DNA from: Defluviimonas salinarum
GTDB taxonomy: Bacteria; Pseudomonadota; Alphaproteobacteria; Rhodobacterales; Rhodobacteraceae
Length of the DNA stretch: 64,000 nt
NCBI RefSeq assembly: GCF_026013545.1
Contig: NZ_JAPDOG010000005.1
Coordinates: 124,001-188,000 of the forward strand
Direction of reading: 5' to 3'
This document shows, one piece after another, positions 37,944 to 47,350 of the stretch; within the stretch, counting starts at the first letter, position 1, and each line of letters begins with the position of its first letter. The position numbers were made by a program, and so were the translations under genes. The notes beneath the pieces were generated by a model. That model did no database searches. It was not told the origin of the DNA and worked only from the letters and a program-made list of their open reading frames with translations.

Positions 37944-39823
37944 CAGAAGGCCTGCCCGATGCCGACGTAAAGCTGAACACCGCCACCCGTGCCGCCCGAG
38001 ACCGGCAGGCCGACATCGAACCGGATCGGCCCGATGCCGGTGTCGTAGCGCACGCCGAGACCGGCGCCGGCATGCCAGTTGCCGGTGCCGCCAAAAAGCC
38101 CGTCGTCGCTGATGTAGCCGGCATCGTAGAAGGCCACGCCGCCGATCTTCTCGGTGATGCCGGCGCGCACCTCTCCCGAGAGGCCGGCGAAGCTCAAGCC
38201 GCCGGTCTCGATCGTCGTGGTGGGCGAGGTCGGTACCGACACGCCGAGCGACTGGTAGGGCTGGCCGCGTACGGTGCCGCCGCCGCCAGAGAAGAACAGG
38301 TAGCCAGGAGGCGTCTCGGCGAGCGCTGAACCAACCACGGTGCCGAGCTGAACCCGGCCGGCAAGCACGACCCGGTCCTTGGCGCCGAAACCGCGATAGG
38401 TGCGCGCGTCACCCAGGAAATAGGCGCCCGAGCCGGTGCTGCCCATGCCGTAGAACGGGGCGAGATCCGCATCGAAAAAGTAGCCCTTGCGCGGGTCGAG
38501 CGGTTCGTCGCGATTGTCCCAGGTGAGTGAGAGCGGCAGAGCGAACGCGCTGAAATCCAACTTGTTGCCGAAGGGATCGGTCACGCGCGAGGCGATATAG
38601 GACAGCCCGGCCTCGGCGCTCAGCCTGTCGCTCAGCACGCGCGTCAGGCCGAAGGTCACTTCAAGAGTATCGACGTCGAGGTCGAGAAGCTCGGTGCGTT
38701 CCGCGCGTGCTTCGAAGAACGCGGTGGCATCTGTCACCGGGGTCGCGGGCCGGTCGATGCGGACGCCGAGATTGTAGCCGGGGCTGACGTCCTGGCCGCC
38801 GATCTGATCGACTGCGCCTTCGAGGCGCAGCCGCTCGCCGCCGCCGAAAAGGTTGCGGTGCAGCCAGTAGCCAGAGAGATTGAGGCCGTCGCTCGTGGAG
38901 GCTTCGGCACCGAAGCCGAAACGGCGCAACGGCGCCTCGGCGACGACCAGCGCCGCGTCGAGCGTGTCTCCGGGGCCAAGCGTTTCGGCTTCGGTCAGGG
39001 CGACGGTGCGGAAGACACCAGTCCGGCGCAGCCGCGTCGCGACGGTGTTCATCTCTGCGGGGTCGTAGACCTCGCCGGTCGGGAAGCCGGCGATCCTTTC
39101 GATCCGGCGGGGATTCATCCGCTCGTAGCCCGATATCGTCATCTTGCCGAAACGGACGCGCGGTCCGGGGGCAAGCAGGATCTCGGAGTCGACCGACGCT
39201 TCGCGGTGGTCGGCGATGACGGTCTGGTCCGCGACCCCGGCCTTGGCGTGGCCGACGTTGCGCCAGCCTTCGACGCCGGCCTCTGCGGCGGCGACGATGG
39301 CGGTGGAGCGGGCGGGCTCTCCGTCACGATAATCGGGCGGAAGCTTGGTGCCCGGCGCATAGGGGCGCATCCGCGCCTTGGCAAAGCGGAACTGCGGGCC
39401 GGGTTCCACGGTGATGCGGATCTCGCGGATCGTCTCGGGCGCGTCGAGCGGCGCGATCCTGGCGGCCTCCTGGCCGTCGACGGCGATCCGGATCACGCCG
39501 GAATAGCGTCCCTCGGCGTAGAGCGTGCCGAGCAGCCGACCGTAATCGGCGCGCGCGGCGGCGAAGAGCGCCTGGGCGTCGCCCTGCTTTTCGCGCTCGG
39601 CCTGCAAGACAAGCGATGCCGCGCGGAGCGCGTCGGTCAGGCTCTCGTCGGCGCCCGGCGCGGCAAATACCACGCGGTCAAGCGCGTGCGCCGGAAGGGA
39701 GGCAGTCAGAAGTGCCAGCCCGCCGATCGCCCATCGGCCATTCCGCAAGAGCCGCCCTGCCTGTCGCCTCACCCGTTTCCCCACACCCGAAAGCCTTACC
39801 TGCACATTCCTTGCAGCAATCAT
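37943..39823 (-). CDS. tamA: Outer-membrane Omp85-family protein TamA
   Basis: A 626-residue protein: a signal-like hydrophobic stretch (GLALLTASLPAHA near residue 45), about three POTRA domains (IRIAVDGQEAARIAPLD, PGPQFRFAKARMRPYAPG, FGKMTISGYERMNP), and a 16-strand Omp85 barrel with the VRGQPYQSLG lid-lock motif. It ends in a terminal phenylalanine (GIGQAF), the usual outer-membrane signal. The exact start is uncertain; I took the ATG at 39823, which gives a rather long basic N-terminus before the signal core. Confidence 0.9.
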   Translation of the reverse strand: MIAARNVQVRLSGVGKRVRRQAGRLLRNGRWAIGGLALLTASLPAHALDRVVFAAPGADESLTDALRAASLVLQAEREKQGDAQALFAAARADYGRLLGTLYAEGRYSGVIRIAVDGQEAARIAPLDAPETIREIRITVEPGPQFRFAKARMRPYAPGTKLPPDYRDGEPARSTAIVAAAEAGVEGWRNVGHAKAGVADQTVIADHREASVDSEILLAPGPRVRFGKMTISGYERMNPRRIERIAGFPTGEVYDPAEMNTVATRLRRTGVFRTVALTEAETLGPGDTLDAALVVAEAPLRRFGFGAEASTSDGLNLSGYWLHRNLFGGGERLRLEGAVDQIGGQDVSPGYNLGVRIDRPATPVTDATAFFEARAERTELLDLDVDTLEVTFGLTRVLSDRLSAEAGLSYIASRVTDPFGNKLDFSAFALPLSLTWDNRDEPLDPRKGYFFDADLAPFYGMGSTGSGAYFLGDARTYRGFGAKDRVVLAGRVQLGTVVGSALAETPPGYLFFSGGGGTVRGQPYQSLGVSVPTSPTTTIETGGLSFAGLSGEVRAGITEKIGGVAFYDAGYISDDGLFGGTGNWHAGAGLGVRYDTGIGPIRFDVGLPVSGGTGGGVQLYVGIGQAF

Positions 39824-39889
39824 CGGCGATTTCCAGCGCAGTCCGACAACGCGCGCGTCTTTTGGCGCATCCGCTGCCACTGTGCGCGG

Positions 39890-40924
39890 TCAGTTCTGCT
39901 GAAGCGCCGCAGCCCATTCGTCCAGGAACGCCTGCCGCTTGATCGCGTCGAGGAAGACCAGAAGGCCGGGGTCGAGGCGCATCGGCCGGAGATGCGGGCC
40001 ACGCGACAGCGCGACCTCGTCGATCGGCGGCAGGCCGGCCTCCTCGCCGACGAGCCGCCGGCCCTCGGCGCCGAGAAGGAAATCGAGAAACCCGCCGCCC
40101 AGCGCGGGATCGGGCGCGCCGACCGGGATGAGCCCGGTGCGCAGGAGCGTCAGCGTGTAGTCCTCCAGCTCGACCACCGCCGCGTCGTCGTCGCTGGCGA
40201 GCCGCGGCCCGGCATAACTGCCGAGCACATTGTAGGCGAGCGCGAGCCGGCCCTGTTCCAGGTCCGTGATCATCGCGTTCGACGAGGTGTAAAGCCGTGG
40301 CGCGAGGCCGCCCATCACCTCGGCGAGGCGCCAGAAACTGTCGGACTGCCGCGCGTCCTGCGTGGCGAAAAGGTAGCCCGCACCGGAGAGTTCGGGATCG
40401 TAGGTTCCGATCCGGCCGCGGAACCGCTCGGGATCGTCGCGCAGCATGTCGATCAGGTCGCGCCGAGTCTGCGGCAGGGAAAGGCCGCCGATCGCCCGGC
40501 GCGAGGCGATCAGCACGACGTTTTCCTGTGCGAAGGCAAAGAGCCGGTCCTGCCAGTGCGCCCAGCCCGGCAACGCATCGGTGGCGGCAGAGCGGTAGGG
40601 AGCAGCGAAGCCGTCATTGGCAAGTTTCATCTGCAGATCCATTGCCGAGGAGATGACGAGGTCGAAGGCCGCGCTCTCGTCATGGATCGCGGCGAAGACC
40701 TCCTGCGAATTGGCGACCGTGTAGTGGACTTCGACATCCGGAAAACGCTTCTGGAACGCCGCGATCACCGGTTTCAGAACGCCCGTGTCGGTGGTCGACA
40801 GGATTGCCAGCTCGCGTCGTTCGGTGCCGGGCGCGGGAAAGCGTACCTCTTCCTCGACGGTGAATCCGGCGGCCGAGCCGGCGATGCCGAGGATCAGGCC
40901 GAGGGCAAGTAGAGCCGCGCGCAT
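39890..40924 (-). CDS. Periplasmic ABC-type binding protein paired with TctDE
   Basis: A 344-residue exported type II binding protein (signal MRALLALGLILGIAGSAAG pattern, then ELAILSTTDTGVLKPVIAAF), of the iron(III)/sulfate-like solute-binding group. There is no ABC permease or ATPase gene near it. Its 5' end overlaps the sensor kinase gene by 31 bases, in the order tctD-tctE-binding protein. This suggests that it presents ligand to the kinase rather than to a transporter. The ligand is unknown. Confidence 0.85.
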   Translation of the reverse strand: MRAALLALGLILGIAGSAAGFTVEEEVRFPAPGTERRELAILSTTDTGVLKPVIAAFQKRFPDVEVHYTVANSQEVFAAIHDESAAFDLVISSAMDLQMKLANDGFAAPYRSAATDALPGWAHWQDRLFAFAQENVVLIASRRAIGGLSLPQTRRDLIDMLRDDPERFRGRIGTYDPELSGAGYLFATQDARQSDSFWRLAEVMGGLAPRLYTSSNAMITDLEQGRLALAYNVLGSYAGPRLASDDDAAVVELEDYTLTLLRTGLIPVGAPDPALGGGFLDFLLGAEGRRLVGEEAGLPPIDEVALSRGPHLRPMRLDPGLLVFLDAIKRQAFLDEWAAALQQN

Positions 40925-42261
40925 GTGCCGCCTCCTTCGCGTTCGGTGAGGTCAAAACGCCCGCCATGGGCTGCGGCGACCTCGGCGACGATGGTCAGGC
41001 CGAGGCCAGATCCGATCACGTCGCGCGCGTTCTCTCCTCGCGCGAAGCGCTTGGTGAGCCGCCCCGGTTTCTGGCCCGACAGTCCGCGGCCCCGGTCGGC
41101 GACCTCGATCAGCACCGGATCGCCCGGGCGGAGCGCCAGATCGATCATGGTTTCCGGGGGCGAATACTTGATCGCGTTGTCGATGAGATTGCGAAGCGCC
41201 GCCTCGATCAGGGCGCGGTCGCCCTGCACACGCGCCGGTTCGGCGGTGACGCGCAGAGTCAGGTCTTTGAGGTCGGCCGTGGGCAGGAACGCATCGGCCT
41301 GGGCGGCGAGGAGCTTCGCGAGATCCACGCTTTCGTCCGCGAGCCGGTCGGAGCGGGCGACGACGGTGGCATGGTCGAGAAGTTGGCCCGCTGAACGGCT
41401 GCTTTCCTCGACCGCGCGGATCACCGCGCGGAGCGACTCGCGCATCTCCTCCGACTGGCTCTGGCGCAGGGCGATCTCGGCCCGGGCGCGGACCGTGGCC
41501 AAGGGCGTGCGGATATGGTGGGCCGCCTCGGCGATGAAGGTCTCGGTCCGGGCAAGCGCGCCGCGCAGCCGGGCGATGAAGCCGTTCAGCGCGGTGATGA
41601 GCGGCCTGAGCTCCACCGGTGTCGGATGATCGACGGCGCGCAGGTCCTGCGGGCCCCGCCGCGCCACTGCGGCGGCAAGCCGGTTGATCGGGCCGAGCAC
41701 GCTGCCCGCTGTGAGCAGCGACAGAGCTGCCGCCAGTACGAAGGATCCGAGCCCGATCGCGGCGGCGCGCTGGGCGACGCGCTGGGCGATCGCCTCCTGC
41801 CCCTGCCGGGTCTGGGCGACCATGACGAGCACCGGCACCGGCTTGCGCGCCACCAGCACCATGCGGGCGACCGCGGCGACGCGGACCTCGGTGTCGCGAT
41901 AGGGCGAGGTGTAGAAGACCGGCGCCACCGCCGCGCCAGCCTCGGGCGGTAGCGGCAGGTCGTCATACCCGGTCAGTGTGAGCCCGCGTGCGTCGATCCG
42001 GTAGAACACCCGGTCGGCCGAGATCGAGCCGAGGATCGAGAAGGCCTCGTAGGGCAGATCGACGCTGACCCCGTCATCCCCGCCTTGCAGGCTCTCGGCG
42101 ATGGCCAGTGTCGCCGCGCCGAGCACGCCGTCCTGGCTCGCCTCGGCTGCCTGGTCGGCGACCGTGCGGACGGTGAAATAGAGAACGATGGCAAGCACGG
42201 CGGCGATGCCCAGAAGCTGCAGGACAAGCCTGAGGCGTAGGGAAAGCGGTGCGCGCCTCAT
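40894..42261 (-). CDS. tctE: TctE-type sensor histidine kinase
   Basis: A 455-residue membrane kinase: membrane segment near 10-30, a periplasmic domain of about 130 residues, a second membrane segment near 165-187, a HAMP-like linker, the phospho-acceptor histidine in AHHIRTPL (His248), and an ATPase domain with NLIDNAIKYSP, DRGRGLSG and GSGLGLTIV. It overlaps tctD by four bases (ATGA) and the binding-protein gene by 31. Expected to control the divergent tctCBA operon. Confidence 0.9.
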   Translation of the reverse strand: MRRAPLSLRLRLVLQLLGIAAVLAIVLYFTVRTVADQAAEASQDGVLGAATLAIAESLQGGDDGVSVDLPYEAFSILGSISADRVFYRIDARGLTLTGYDDLPLPPEAGAAVAPVFYTSPYRDTEVRVAAVARMVLVARKPVPVLVMVAQTRQGQEAIAQRVAQRAAAIGLGSFVLAAALSLLTAGSVLGPINRLAAAVARRGPQDLRAVDHPTPVELRPLITALNGFIARLRGALARTETFIAEAAHHIRTPLATVRARAEIALRQSQSEEMRESLRAVIRAVEESSRSAGQLLDHATVVARSDRLADESVDLAKLLAAQADAFLPTADLKDLTLRVTAEPARVQGDRALIEAALRNLIDNAIKYSPPETMIDLALRPGDPVLIEVADRGRGLSGQKPGRLTKRFARGENARDVIGSGLGLTIVAEVAAAHGGRFDLTEREGGGTCARLYLPSA

Positions 42262-42923
42262 TCCGCGGTCAACCGGTAGCCGAGGCCGCGCACCGTCTCG
42301 ATCCGCGCGCCGGAGCCTTCGAGCTTCTTTCTCAACCGCGCGACATAGACCTCGATCGCGTTGTCGGTGACGCTTTCGGCGTAGGAAAACAGCCGGTCGC
42401 AGATCTGCGATTTCGAGAATATGCGCTCTGGCGCGGCGAGAAGGATTTCGAGAAGCCGGAGCTCGCGGTTCCTAAGTTCCCGCATCTCGCCGCTGACGAC
42501 GAGGCTTGCGTTGAGCGGGTTGAAGGTGAGCCCGGCATAGTGCTGCACGGTTTGCAGCGCATTGCCGCGCCGCCGCAGCACGGCTCGGCAGCGGGCCTCA
42601 AGCTCGGCGAAATCGAAGGGCTTGGTGACGTAGTCGTCCGCCCCGAGGTCGAGCACGTCGACCCGGTCCGACACCTCCGCGCGCGCGGTCATCACGATGA
42701 TCGGCGTATCGCGCCCCGAGCGGCGCTCGCGGCGCAGGAAGTCGCGGCCGTCGCCGTCGGGCAGCGAGATGTCGAGCAGGATGAGGTCGTAGGATGCCGC
42801 CGCGAGGCAGTCGCCCGCCTCGGCGAGCGAGGCGGCGGGATCGACCGCATGGCCGTCAAGCCGGAGCCGCTCGGCAACCGACTGTGCCAGATCGGGATTG
42901 TCCTCGACGAGAAGGAAGCGCAA
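42258..42923 (-). CDS. tctD: TctD-type OmpR-family response regulator
   Basis: A 221-residue regulator: receiver domain with phospho-acceptor Asp51 (LILLDISLPDGDG) and Lys101 (DDYVTKPFD), then an OmpR-type winged helix (LRNRELRLLEILLA, YVARLRKKLEGSGARIETVR). No ATG fits; I start it at a TTG (42923), which begins RFLLVEDN and has AGGGGG eight bases upstream. A GTG at 42932 is the alternative. Divergent from tctC, with 124 bases between. Confidence 0.9.
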   Translation of the reverse strand: MRFLLVEDNPDLAQSVAERLRLDGHAVDPAASLAEAGDCLAAASYDLILLDISLPDGDGRDFLRRERRSGRDTPIIVMTARAEVSDRVDVLDLGADDYVTKPFDFAELEARCRAVLRRRGNALQTVQHYAGLTFNPLNASLVVSGEMRELRNRELRLLEILLAAPERIFSKSQICDRLFSYAESVTDNAIEVYVARLRKKLEGSGARIETVRGLGYRLTAE

Positions 42924-43047
42924 GGCACCCACCCCCTGGTGACAGGTTGCTGTCAGCTTTTCAGCGAATCGTGGGTCTTGCAAGGGGATCGGCACCGCGC
43001 CGCTTTGGCGTGCGTGTCCGGAAAGAAAACACACACGGGAGGAATAC

Positions 43048-44016
43048 ATGACATTCAGGGCAATGAAGGTGTTCGGCACGAGCGCCGCGATCGGTCTCAT
43101 GGCGGCCTCGTCGGTCTGGGCGACCGAATGCATCGCGCCGGCCAATCCGGGCGGCGGCTGGGACTTCACCTGCCGCCAGGTCGGCAAGATCCTGTTCGAC
43201 ATCGGTCAAGTCGACCAGCCGGTGCAGGTTACCAACATGGCCGGTGCGGGCGGCGGGCTCGCCTTCTCGACCGTGGTCAACGAGCGCAACACCGACGAGG
43301 ACCTCATCATCGCCGCATCTTCTGCAACGACGACGCGGCTCGCGCAGAACGCCTATGGCGGGGCGACCGCCGATCAGGTGCGCTTCGTCGGCGCGATCGG
43401 CGCCGATCCCGGCGTGATCGTGGTCGCGGCCGACAGCCCGTTCCAGACGCTCGGCGATCTCGTCGAGGCGGTCAAGGCCGATCCGGGCTCGGTCGCCTTC
43501 GCGGGCGGTTCGGCGGCGGGCGGCTTCGACCACATGAAGCCCCTGCAGGTGCTGAAGGCCGGCGGCTTCACCGACATCACCAAGGTCAAGTATATCGGCG
43601 TCGATGGCGGCGCCGACGCGATCACCCAGACCGTCGGCGGCTTCACCCAGGCGATGACCGGCGACATGTCCGAGATCGTCGGCTTCATCAAGTCGGGCGA
43701 GGTCCGGGCGCTCGCGGTCCTGACCGAGGAGCGGGTGCCGGGCTTCGAGGACATCCCGACCGCGAAGGAGCAGGGCTTCGACGTCGTCGCGGTGAACTGG
43801 CGCGGACTCTATGTGCCGAAGGGCATTTCTGACGAGGCCTTCGCCAAATGGGCCGGGCGGCTTCAGGCCGTGGCCGACAGCGCCGAGTGGAAAGAGGCGA
43901 TGGCGGCGAACGGACTCGCGCCCTTCACCAAGGTCGGCGACGATTTCCAGAGCTGGATCGATCAGGTCGTGGCCGACACGACCGAGCTTTCCAAGGAAAT
44001 CGGAGTGATCCAGTGA
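43048..44016 (+). CDS. tctC: Tripartite tricarboxylate transporter binding protein TctC
   Basis: Periplasmic binding protein of a TTT importer, usually for di- or tricarboxylates. The 322-residue product has a signal peptide cut near SVWA, the family opening CIAPANPGGGWDFTCR, NMAGAGGGLAF and the later GFDVVAVNWRGLYVPKG. GAGGA lies eight bases before the ATG. First gene of tctC-tctB-tctA-atuA-like-DUF4387. Confidence 0.92.
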   Translation: MTFRAMKVFGTSAAIGLMAASSVWATECIAPANPGGGWDFTCRQVGKILFDIGQVDQPVQVTNMAGAGGGLAFSTVVNERNTDEDLIIAASSATTTRLAQNAYGGATADQVRFVGAIGADPGVIVVAADSPFQTLGDLVEAVKADPGSVAFAGGSAAGGFDHMKPLQVLKAGGFTDITKVKYIGVDGGADAITQTVGGFTQAMTGDMSEIVGFIKSGEVRALAVLTEERVPGFEDIPTAKEQGFDVVAVNWRGLYVPKGISDEAFAKWAGRLQAVADSAEWKEAMAANGLAPFTKVGDDFQSWIDQVVADTTELSKEIGVIQ

Positions 44017-44456
44017 TCACCGGCGACCGGATCTTCGGTCTGGTCGTGATCCTCGTGGCGCTGGCCTATGTCGCCAGCGCCACGCAGATCCAGGTCAGCT
44101 TCCTTGCCGACCCGGTGGGATCGAAGACCTTCCCCTACATCATCGGCACGATTGGCGCGATCTGCGGCCTCTACATGGTGATCCGTCCCGATCCGGACCC
44201 GGAATGGCCCGACCTGCCGACGCTCGGCCGGCTCGGCTTCGCGCTCCTGGCGCTCGTCGCCTATGCCTACATGCTGAAGCCCCTGGGCTTCCTCATCCCG
44301 ACAGCCATCGTCGCGGCGATCCTGAGCTACCAGATCAGTCCGCGACCCCTGCCCGCGATCCTCTCCGGCCTCGGCCTCTCGGCCGGGCTCTACGTGGTCT
44401 TCAAATTCCTCCTTGGGCTCAGCCTCACCGGCCTGCCCAAGGTCATCATGGGCTGA
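44013..44456 (+). CDS. tctB: Tripartite tricarboxylate transporter small membrane subunit TctB
   Basis: A 147-residue protein with four predicted helices, fitting the TctB family (GSKTFPYIIGTIGAICGLY, MLKPLGFLIPTAIVAAILSY). It starts at a GTG overlapping the tctC stop (GTGA). Confidence 0.88.
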   Translation: MITGDRIFGLVVILVALAYVASATQIQVSFLADPVGSKTFPYIIGTIGAICGLYMVIRPDPDPEWPDLPTLGRLGFALLALVAYAYMLKPLGFLIPTAIVAAILSYQISPRPLPAILSGLGLSAGLYVVFKFLLGLSLTGLPKVIMG

Positions 44457-44465
44457 GACAACGTC

Positions 44466-45986
44466 ATGGACCTTATCTCCAACCTCGCGCTCGGCTTCTC
44501 GATCGCGCTGTCGCCTTGGACGCTGATGCTTGCCGTGATCGGCGCCTTCGTCGGTACCATCATCGGCGCCTTGCCGGGCCTCGGCCCGTCGAACGGCGTG
44601 GCGATCCTCATTCCCCTGGCCTTCACAATGGGCCTTGATGCGACCTCGGCGCTGGTGCTGCTGACGAGCGTCTATTACGGCGCGATGTATGGCGGGCGGA
44701 TCTCCTCGATCCTGCTCAACATCCCCGGCGACGAGCCGGCGCTGATGACCACGCTCGACGGCTATCCGATGGCCAAACAGGGGCGCGCCGGCGATGCGCT
44801 GGTGATCTCGGGCGTGGCGTCCTTCGTCGGCGCCTTCATCGCTACGATCGGGCTGGCGATCATGGCGCCGATGCTGGCGCGGGTGGCCTATCTGTTTGGC
44901 CCGGCGGAGTATTTCGCGCTCTATCTCCTCGCCTTCTGTACCCTCGGCGGCATCGCCTCGAAGAACCAGGCCAAGGCCGCGCTCGCCTCCTGCATCGGGC
45001 TCGGCATCGCGATGATCGGGCTCGACAACACGTCCGGCATGCCGCGCTTCACCTATGGCAACCTGCACCTGATGGACGGGGTGGACTTCCTCGTCGCCAT
45101 CGTCGGGCTTTTCGCCATCGCAGAGGTGTTCTTCTTCATCGAGAGCCACGGCAAGGAAAGCGCCATCGGTGTCAAGCTGGAGAAGATCACCATCCCGGTG
45201 AAGGACATCGTCGGTTCGACCGGCGCGATGCTGCGCTCGACCGTAATCGGTTTCTTCGCGGGCGTGCTGCCCGGCGCGGGCGCCTCGCTCGGCTCCTTTA
45301 TGGCCTATGTGGCGCAGAAGGCGGCCGACCCCGACAAGGCAAGCTACGGCAAGGGCAATCCAAAGGGCGTTGCCGCGCCCGAGGCCGGCAACAACGCCGC
45401 GGCCGGCGGCGCGCTGGTGCCGATGCTGACGCTCGGTGTGCCGGGGTCGGGGACGACGGCGGTGCTCCTGGCGCTCCTGATGACGCTGAACATCACGCCG
45501 GGGCCGACGCTCTTCACCGACCGGCCCGAGGTGGTCTGGGGTCTCATCGCCTCGCTCCTCATCGCCAATATCGTGCTTCTGGTGATGAACGTGCCGATGG
45601 TGAAGATCTTCGTGAAGGTCCTGACCGTGCCGGCCTGGGTGCTTCTGCCGGGCGTCACGATGGTCTCTTTCGTCGGCATCTACTCGCTGACCGGAAGCTA
45701 CTTCGACCTCGTCCTGATGATCGCCTTCGGCGCCCTTGGCTACGTGCTGCGCAAGCTCGACATCCCGACCGTGCCGGTGATCCTCGGCATCCTTCTCGGC
45801 AACCACATGGAGGACAGCCTGCGCCGCGCGATGGTGATCTCGGACGGCGACTGGACCTTCCTCTTCTCCTCGCCGATCTCGATCGGCCTCTGGATTGCCG
45901 CCATTGCCGGGTTTGTCGCACCGATCTTCCTGCGCGGGATATTGAAGAAGCCCGAGATCCGCGACGCCGACGAGCTGGTGGACTGA
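44466..45986 (+). CDS. tctA: Tripartite tricarboxylate transporter large membrane subunit TctA
   Basis: A 506-residue permease with about eleven helices. The duplicated family motif is visible as GALPGLGPSNGVAILIPLAF near the start and GVLPGAGASLGSFMAYVAQK in the second half, with PKGVAAPEAGNNAAAGGALV after it. Nine bases follow tctB; the stop shares one base with the next ATG. Confidence 0.94.
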   Translation: MDLISNLALGFSIALSPWTLMLAVIGAFVGTIIGALPGLGPSNGVAILIPLAFTMGLDATSALVLLTSVYYGAMYGGRISSILLNIPGDEPALMTTLDGYPMAKQGRAGDALVISGVASFVGAFIATIGLAIMAPMLARVAYLFGPAEYFALYLLAFCTLGGIASKNQAKAALASCIGLGIAMIGLDNTSGMPRFTYGNLHLMDGVDFLVAIVGLFAIAEVFFFIESHGKESAIGVKLEKITIPVKDIVGSTGAMLRSTVIGFFAGVLPGAGASLGSFMAYVAQKAADPDKASYGKGNPKGVAAPEAGNNAAAGGALVPMLTLGVPGSGTTAVLLALLMTLNITPGPTLFTDRPEVVWGLIASLLIANIVLLVMNVPMVKIFVKVLTVPAWVLLPGVTMVSFVGIYSLTGSYFDLVLMIAFGALGYVLRKLDIPTVPVILGILLGNHMEDSLRRAMVISDGDWTFLFSSPISIGLWIAAIAGFVAPIFLRGILKKPEIRDADELVD

Positions 45987-47350
45987 TGCAAGAGACACGC
46001 GTCCTGATCCCGACCGGCGCCCTGGGCCTCGGCTATGACCGAGCGGCGCTGGCGCGCGGGATCGCGGCGAAGCCGCATATCATCGCCGTCGACGGCGGCT
46101 CGACCGACAGCGGCCCGGCCTATCTCGGCCGGGCCGCGTCGAAATACTCCCGCGCCACGACGCGGGCGGAGTGGCGCGACCTGATGCAGGCGCGCGCCGA
46201 GGCAGGCGTGCCCCTGATCATCGGCACGGCGGGCACCTGCGGGGCCGATGCCACCGTCGACTGGCTTTTTGACATCACCCGGGACCTGGCGGCGGAGCTG
46301 GGCCAGAAACTCACCGTGACCCGGCTCTATTCCGGCCAGAACCCCGCCGAGATCGCCGCCGCCTTCGACGCAGGCCGGATCACCGACCTGCCCGCCGCGC
46401 CCGGGATCGACGCCGACACCATCCGCGCCTGCAGCAATATCGTCGCCCTCGCCGGCGCCGAGCAGGTGGCCGCCGCACTCGCCACCGGCGCCGACATCGT
46501 CATTGCCGGCCGGACCACCGACACGGCGATCATCGCCGCCCTGCCGATCGCGCGGGGCTGTCATGGGGGCGCCGCCTGGCACGGCGCGAAGATCGGGGAA
46601 TGCGGAGCGCTTGCCACCACTCACCCCGCCTCGGGCACGATCCTGATCACCTTCGACGGCACCGGCTTCACCGTCGACCCCATGGCTCCTTCCGCCCGTG
46701 CCACGCCCTACACGGTCTCGGCGCATATGCTCTACGAGAATTCCGACCCGTTCCTCCTCTACGAACCGGGCGGCGTTCTCGACGTCACTGATGCGACCTA
46801 TGCCGCGCTCGACGACCGTAGGGTGCGGGTCGAGGGCTCGGTCTGGCGGCCGGGACCCTATACCGTGAAACTCGAAGGCGCCCGCATCGCCGGATACCAG
46901 ACCGTCAGCCTGACGCTCCTGCGCGACCGCCGCTATGTCGCGAACGCGACTGGCTGGGCGGCCGAAGTCGCGGCCCGCGCGCGCGCGGATGTGGGCGCGC
47001 GGATGGGTCTTGCCGCCGACGCCTTCGAGATCGAACTCAGGCTCATCGGCCGCGACGCCACGCTCGGCCCCCTGGAACCCCCCGGTCCGGTCCCCGCCGA
47101 AATCGGCGTCCTCGCCATCGCCACCGCGCCCTCCGAAGCCGAGGCCGCCGAGATCGGCAAGATCCTCAATCCCTATCTCCTGCACCATGCGTTGACCGAG
47201 GACGAGCCGATGCCCACCTTCGCCTTCCCCTTCTCGCCCGCCGAGATGAGCCGCGGCGCCCTCTACGAGTTCTGCCTACACCATGTCATGGCGCTCGACG
47301 ACCCGATGGCGCCGTTCCGCATCGTCACCGACGAGGTCGGCCATGGTTGA
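45986..47350 (+). CDS. AtuA-like protein (DUF1446)
   Basis: A 454-residue cytoplasmic protein of the DUF1446/acyclic-terpene-utilisation AtuA family: VDGGSTDSGPAYLGR near the start, IIGTAGTCGAD, IVIAGRTTDTA and LYENSDPFLLYEPGG. The enzymatic reaction of the family is not established. It is coupled to tctA by TGATG and overlaps the next gene by eight bases, so it probably acts on what TctCBA imports. The name AtuA does not imply terpene use here. Confidence 0.85.
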   Translation: MQETRVLIPTGALGLGYDRAALARGIAAKPHIIAVDGGSTDSGPAYLGRAASKYSRATTRAEWRDLMQARAEAGVPLIIGTAGTCGADATVDWLFDITRDLAAELGQKLTVTRLYSGQNPAEIAAAFDAGRITDLPAAPGIDADTIRACSNIVALAGAEQVAAALATGADIVIAGRTTDTAIIAALPIARGCHGGAAWHGAKIGECGALATTHPASGTILITFDGTGFTVDPMAPSARATPYTVSAHMLYENSDPFLLYEPGGVLDVTDATYAALDDRRVRVEGSVWRPGPYTVKLEGARIAGYQTVSLTLLRDRRYVANATGWAAEVAARARADVGARMGLAADAFEIELRLIGRDATLGPLEPPGPVPAEIGVLAIATAPSEAEAAEIGKILNPYLLHHALTEDEPMPTFAFPFSPAEMSRGALYEFCLHHVMALDDPMAPFRIVTDEVGHG

